Shown here piece by piece: positions 7,801-8,216 of a DNA stretch of 8,216 bases. Position numbers and translations under genes: made by a program. Position 1 is the stretch's first letter. Every line of letters starts with the position of its first letter. The notes beneath the pieces are model-generated. The model saw only the letters and a list, made by a program, of their open reading frames with translations. It was not told the DNA's origin and did no database searches. Source of the stretch: JAGLCW01 sp964422555 (GTDB taxonomy: Bacteria; Caldisericota; Caldisericia; UBA6126); NCBI GenBank assembly GCA_964422555.1, contig CAYRBR010000064.1, positions 1 to 8,216 on the forward strand, in the 5' to 3' direction.

Positions 7801-7943
7801 ATTGAGGGTGTAGATTTCTTTACTCGAACTCTGATAGTATAGTTGTTTTGTTGCGCATAGGTTGAATTCAATGGGGTAGAGAAAAAATAAACAAAACAGG
7901 TAATGATGCAAGTAAAAACAATAACACGTTTCTTCCAATACAT
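4863..7943 (-). CDS. secreted SpoIID/LytB-type peptidoglycan lytic transglycosylase with SPOR, cohesin, Ig-like and stalk domains
   Basis: A 1026-residue exported protein predicted to cleave peptidoglycan glycan strands outside the membrane. Residues 1-30 are a signal peptide (KKR, hydrophobic core, cut after STYA). Residues about 85-158 resemble a SPOR domain (LRIGPFYKESEASFIASNI). Residues about 200-505 are the SpoIID domain. It has DLETYLKGVVPAEISSSW with the expected catalytic Glu at 241, then EALKAQAITARTFALKRA, FHSCSGGLTES (H321 and C323, possible metal ligands) and GKGWGHGVGLPQYGAEAAA. Residues about 556-688 are cohesin-like, 694-785 FnIII/Ig-like, 787-866 a second Ig-like domain (GENNIVFRAIDKASN), and 871-996 a two-unit stalk domain with PFTQNGRTMVPLRFIAESFG and its partner PPGRTVVPLRFIAESFD. 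The ATG at 7943 is chosen over an upstream in-frame ATG because it has a perfect ribosome binding site and a signal peptide directly after it. SpoIID acts in spore engulfment in Bacillus, but LytB-type relatives occur in non-sporulating bacteria, so a sporulation role is not implied. The last 30 residues after the stalk domain are unusual. Confidence 0.92.
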   Translation of the reverse strand: MYWKKRVIVFTCIITCFVYFFSTPLNSTYAQQNNYTIRVRVKKSTPSIKVTSKQAIKCRFPTADHWISLPSENSPFVVSAFQINTPVYYIETYLSWNNPVKEIQSIRSKLFANCRVSFYLSTKNQLPILRIGPFYKESEASFIASNIPASNYTFQTISLPQNTSLGLFDLANGIYLQQTIDKTLQPTPLFIVKSVSTSTPISLGSYSYYGQIHFYFHSTSSLSAVNHVDLETYLKGVVPAEISSSWHLEALKAQAITARTFALKRAESSRKKTSSYYDVTDDTYCQVYLGSRQAASTNKAVDETKGLVLTWNNTLITSPFHSCSGGLTESNANAWNSSQYPYLVSVESPGEEISPHYSWYKQMSISEFKQHIINLISKKKNRVVQNIDSWELVPYDNSTRVKEVSFQTEQGVYKVTGLEFQYHFDLKSNWFGIYQEVTRKESNSPPLMKSFSENQNNTSTVYLYGKGWGHGVGLPQYGAEAAAIRGEDFSMIATRYYRNTNIVKMQYASSDITYNSHNNYATGTSQLCFLPTDYKTFDSDTCWLTFTSESFNSEENNRIEIGHHPTVNLHIETASNVFGITFFLFYTSNVVDINPKSFKVGDFLKANDVPVNSIIKKEISEDGVPYIHVALSREGKENGGVSGRGTLLSFTMETIGVGNGSLHIESCTSLDGKLEPIQCEIQPVSFLVKKTDREPPTTTLVSNPPRYTNQKTVQFRWKGNDPQTPVEELTYSFRLNNDPWSPYTAETAKVLYIQQDGEYVFSVRTKDSYGNVDPTPPTYIFTVDTIPPSLQINPFPDPVYTDTMEVKGYSEFGCTLTLNEIPVSINPDGSFVYSLPLSLGENNIVFRAIDKASNTTTIERSVTRSVFEPIFIWLQIGNRTAKINQKEVTIDCDPFTQNGRTMVPLRFIAESFGANVEWIESEQKITMQLSVPFQRKIELWLQKDVALVNGNSYQLDVAPFTIPPGRTVVPLRFIAESFDASIEWFPENQSIEIIFPQKKSLFTIYILENWLELSLVKFFTIFNGRG
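4867..4874 (-). promoter_or_regulatory. ribosome binding site of the propeller-dockerin gene, inside the end of the upstream gene
   Basis: Read on the minus strand this is GGAAGGGG, 7 bases before the ATG at 4857-4859. It overlaps the last codons (Asn-Gly-Arg-Gly) of the SpoIID-type gene, whose stop is at 4863-4865. The intergenic gap is only three bases, which favours translational coupling within one mRNA. Confidence 0.8.
4956..5333 (-). other. stalk (copper amine oxidase N-terminal-like) domain, residues about 871-996
   Basis: Two half-units, WLQIGNRTAKINQKEVTIDC...RTMVPLRFIAESFGANVEW and ELWLQKDVALVNGNSYQLDV...RTVVPLRFIAESFDASIEW, give the usual pair of the PF07833-type domain. Despite the family name this module carries no copper or oxidase site. 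It is common at the ends of secreted Firmicutes proteins and is thought to mediate surface or wall association. Confidence 0.9.
5880..6278 (-). other. cohesin-like domain in the SpoIID-type protein, residues about 556-688
   Basis: The order of strands fits a cohesin: RIEIGHHPTVNLHIETASNV, then FGITFFLFYTSNVVDINPKS in the place of the YDPxxL strand, GDFLKAND, a VPYIHVALS strand, and GVSGRGTLLSFTMETIGVGN matching the late G.G.L..F....G pattern. It is divergent, and binding to a dockerin is inference. Confidence 0.66.
7470..7691 (-). other. SPOR-like domain, residues about 85-158
   Basis: The stretch begins with a beta strand (PVYYIETYLSW) and a helix containing IQSIRSKLFA. It ends with the diagnostic RIGPF followed by a Glu/Ser/Ala-rich helix (KESEASFIASNI) and a last strand. 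SPOR domains bind glycan strands stripped of stem peptides, which fits a partner for a SpoIID lytic transglycosylase in the same chain. Confidence 0.75.
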
Positions 7944-7947
7944 CAAA

Positions 7948-7957
7948 TCACCTCCTT
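7948..7957 (-). promoter_or_regulatory. ribosome binding site that decides the start of the SpoIID-type gene
   Basis: Read on the minus strand this is AAGGAGGTGA, a full match to the anti-Shine-Dalgarno end of 16S rRNA. The GGAGG core lies 7 bases before the ATG at 7941-7943. It rules in this ATG over the in-frame ATG at 8075, which has no such sequence. Confidence 0.92.
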
Positions 7958-8034
7958 CTACTGGTACGAGCTTTGACACACTAATCCAGACAAAACGGTT
8001 CTTCGAAGGAAAAACATTCTTCAACAATATTACT

Positions 8035-8067
8035 TTTTGTATAGTATATATATACAAAAGTTTTGTA
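8035..8067. promoter_or_regulatory. inverted-repeat cluster overlapping the operon promoter, possible operator
   Basis: The half-site TTTTGTA occurs at 8035-8041, in the opposite orientation as TACAAAA at 8053-8059, and again as TTTTGTA at 8061-8067. The last two form a perfect 7-base inverted repeat around a single G. The first two extend to 9-base arms (TTTTGTATA and TATACAAAA) 7 bases apart. The sites span the -10, the spacer and part of the -35 of the minus-strand promoter, a good place for a repressor. Confidence 0.4.
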
Positions 8068-8069
8068 AA
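8041..8069 (-). promoter_or_regulatory. sigma-A-like promoter for the two-gene operon
   Basis: On the minus strand TTTACA (8064-8069, five of six consensus bases) is followed by a 17-base spacer and TACTAT (8041-8046, four of six). Transcription would begin near 8034, giving a leader of about 90 bases. A TATATATA run lies in the spacer, so the exact -10 could shift by a few bases. Confidence 0.5.
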
Positions 8070-8097
8070 AAACACAACATTGTAAACCCCCTTTTTC

Positions 8098-8125
8098 TTG
8101 ACTTTAATACGAGTTATCTTAAGAT
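8098..8125 (+). promoter_or_regulatory. sigma-A-like promoter for the divergent plus-strand gene
   Basis: TTGACT (8098-8103, five of six) and TAAGAT (8120-8125, four of six) are separated by 16 bases. This would start a message near 8132 with a leader of about 60 bases before the ATG at 8191. It stands back to back with the minus-strand promoter, the two -35 boxes being 28 bases apart. Confidence 0.45.
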
Positions 8126-8190
8126 TAATGAAAAGTGTTTAATTTTGATGTGAGAAGGGCTTTTATCTCTTGAGAAGGGAGAGTATAAGC

Positions 8191-8216
8191 ATGTTTAAAG
8201 GTAAATTGTTGCATGT
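8191..8216 (+). CDS. start of a divergent gene (partial, runs off the right edge)
   Basis: An ATG at 8191 opens the reading MFKGKLLH before the window ends. AAGGGAG at 8175-8181 is a good ribosome binding site, 9 bases before the ATG, and a promoter candidate lies about 65 bases upstream. Too little is visible for any functional call. As it is divergent from the SpoIID operon and shares its control region, it could be a regulator, but this is only a possibility. Confidence 0.55.

Noticed and set aside
8042..8054. TATATATA run as a microsatellite or origin element
   Set aside because: It is only about ten bases long and is explained by the AT-rich spacer of the promoter. No DnaA boxes were seen around it.
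7944..8075. In-frame 44-codon extension of the SpoIID-type gene starting with ATG at 8075
   Set aside because: There is no ribosome binding site before 8075, the extension would run through the -10 and spacer of the likely promoter, and it would place the signal peptide 44 residues inside the protein. The ATG at 7943 has a perfect ribosome binding site.

Overview
The window carries a two-gene, co-directional unit on the minus strand, reading from about 7943 down to 45. It is flanked by the first codons of a divergent plus-strand gene (8191 to the right edge) and possibly by the first codons of a third minus-strand gene at the left edge. GC content is low to moderate (roughly 40 % by eye). Ribosome binding sites are strong and Bacillus/Clostridium-like, and the promoter-like hexamers are sigma-A-type. 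Secreted SpoIID, copper-amine-oxidase-type stalk, cohesin, dockerin and PQQ-propeller modules together suggest an anaerobic bacterium from a Clostridia-like Firmicutes lineage, or from a Caldisericota, Atribacterota or Dictyoglomota-like lineage. The sequence alone does not settle which.

Layout from the promoter side (minus-strand reading). The intergenic region 7944-8190 holds two back-to-back promoter candidates and a cluster of TTTTGTA/TACAAAA half-sites. First gene (4863-7943): a 1026-residue secreted protein with a SPOR-like domain, a SpoIID/LytB peptidoglycan lytic transglycosylase domain, a cohesin-like domain, two Ig/FnIII-like beta-sandwiches and a C-terminal stalk domain (the so-called copper amine oxidase N-terminal domain). 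Three bases later comes the second gene (45-4859): a 1604-residue secreted protein with two PQQ-type beta-propellers, six Ig-like domains in blocks of two and four, a cohesin-like domain and a C-terminal type I dockerin with two calcium loops. The ribosome binding site of the second gene lies inside the last codons of the first, so the two are probably translationally coupled.

How they may work together (inference): the SpoIID protein binds and cuts peptidoglycan outside the membrane. The second protein is a long, binding-type surface or wall protein whose dockerin could plug into a cohesin. Both proteins carry cohesin-like modules, and no SLH or LPXTG anchor is visible on either. A small non-cellulosomal cohesin-dockerin assembly tied to wall remodelling is therefore the most interesting reading of the window. 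No transposon, CRISPR array, tRNA or rRNA was seen.
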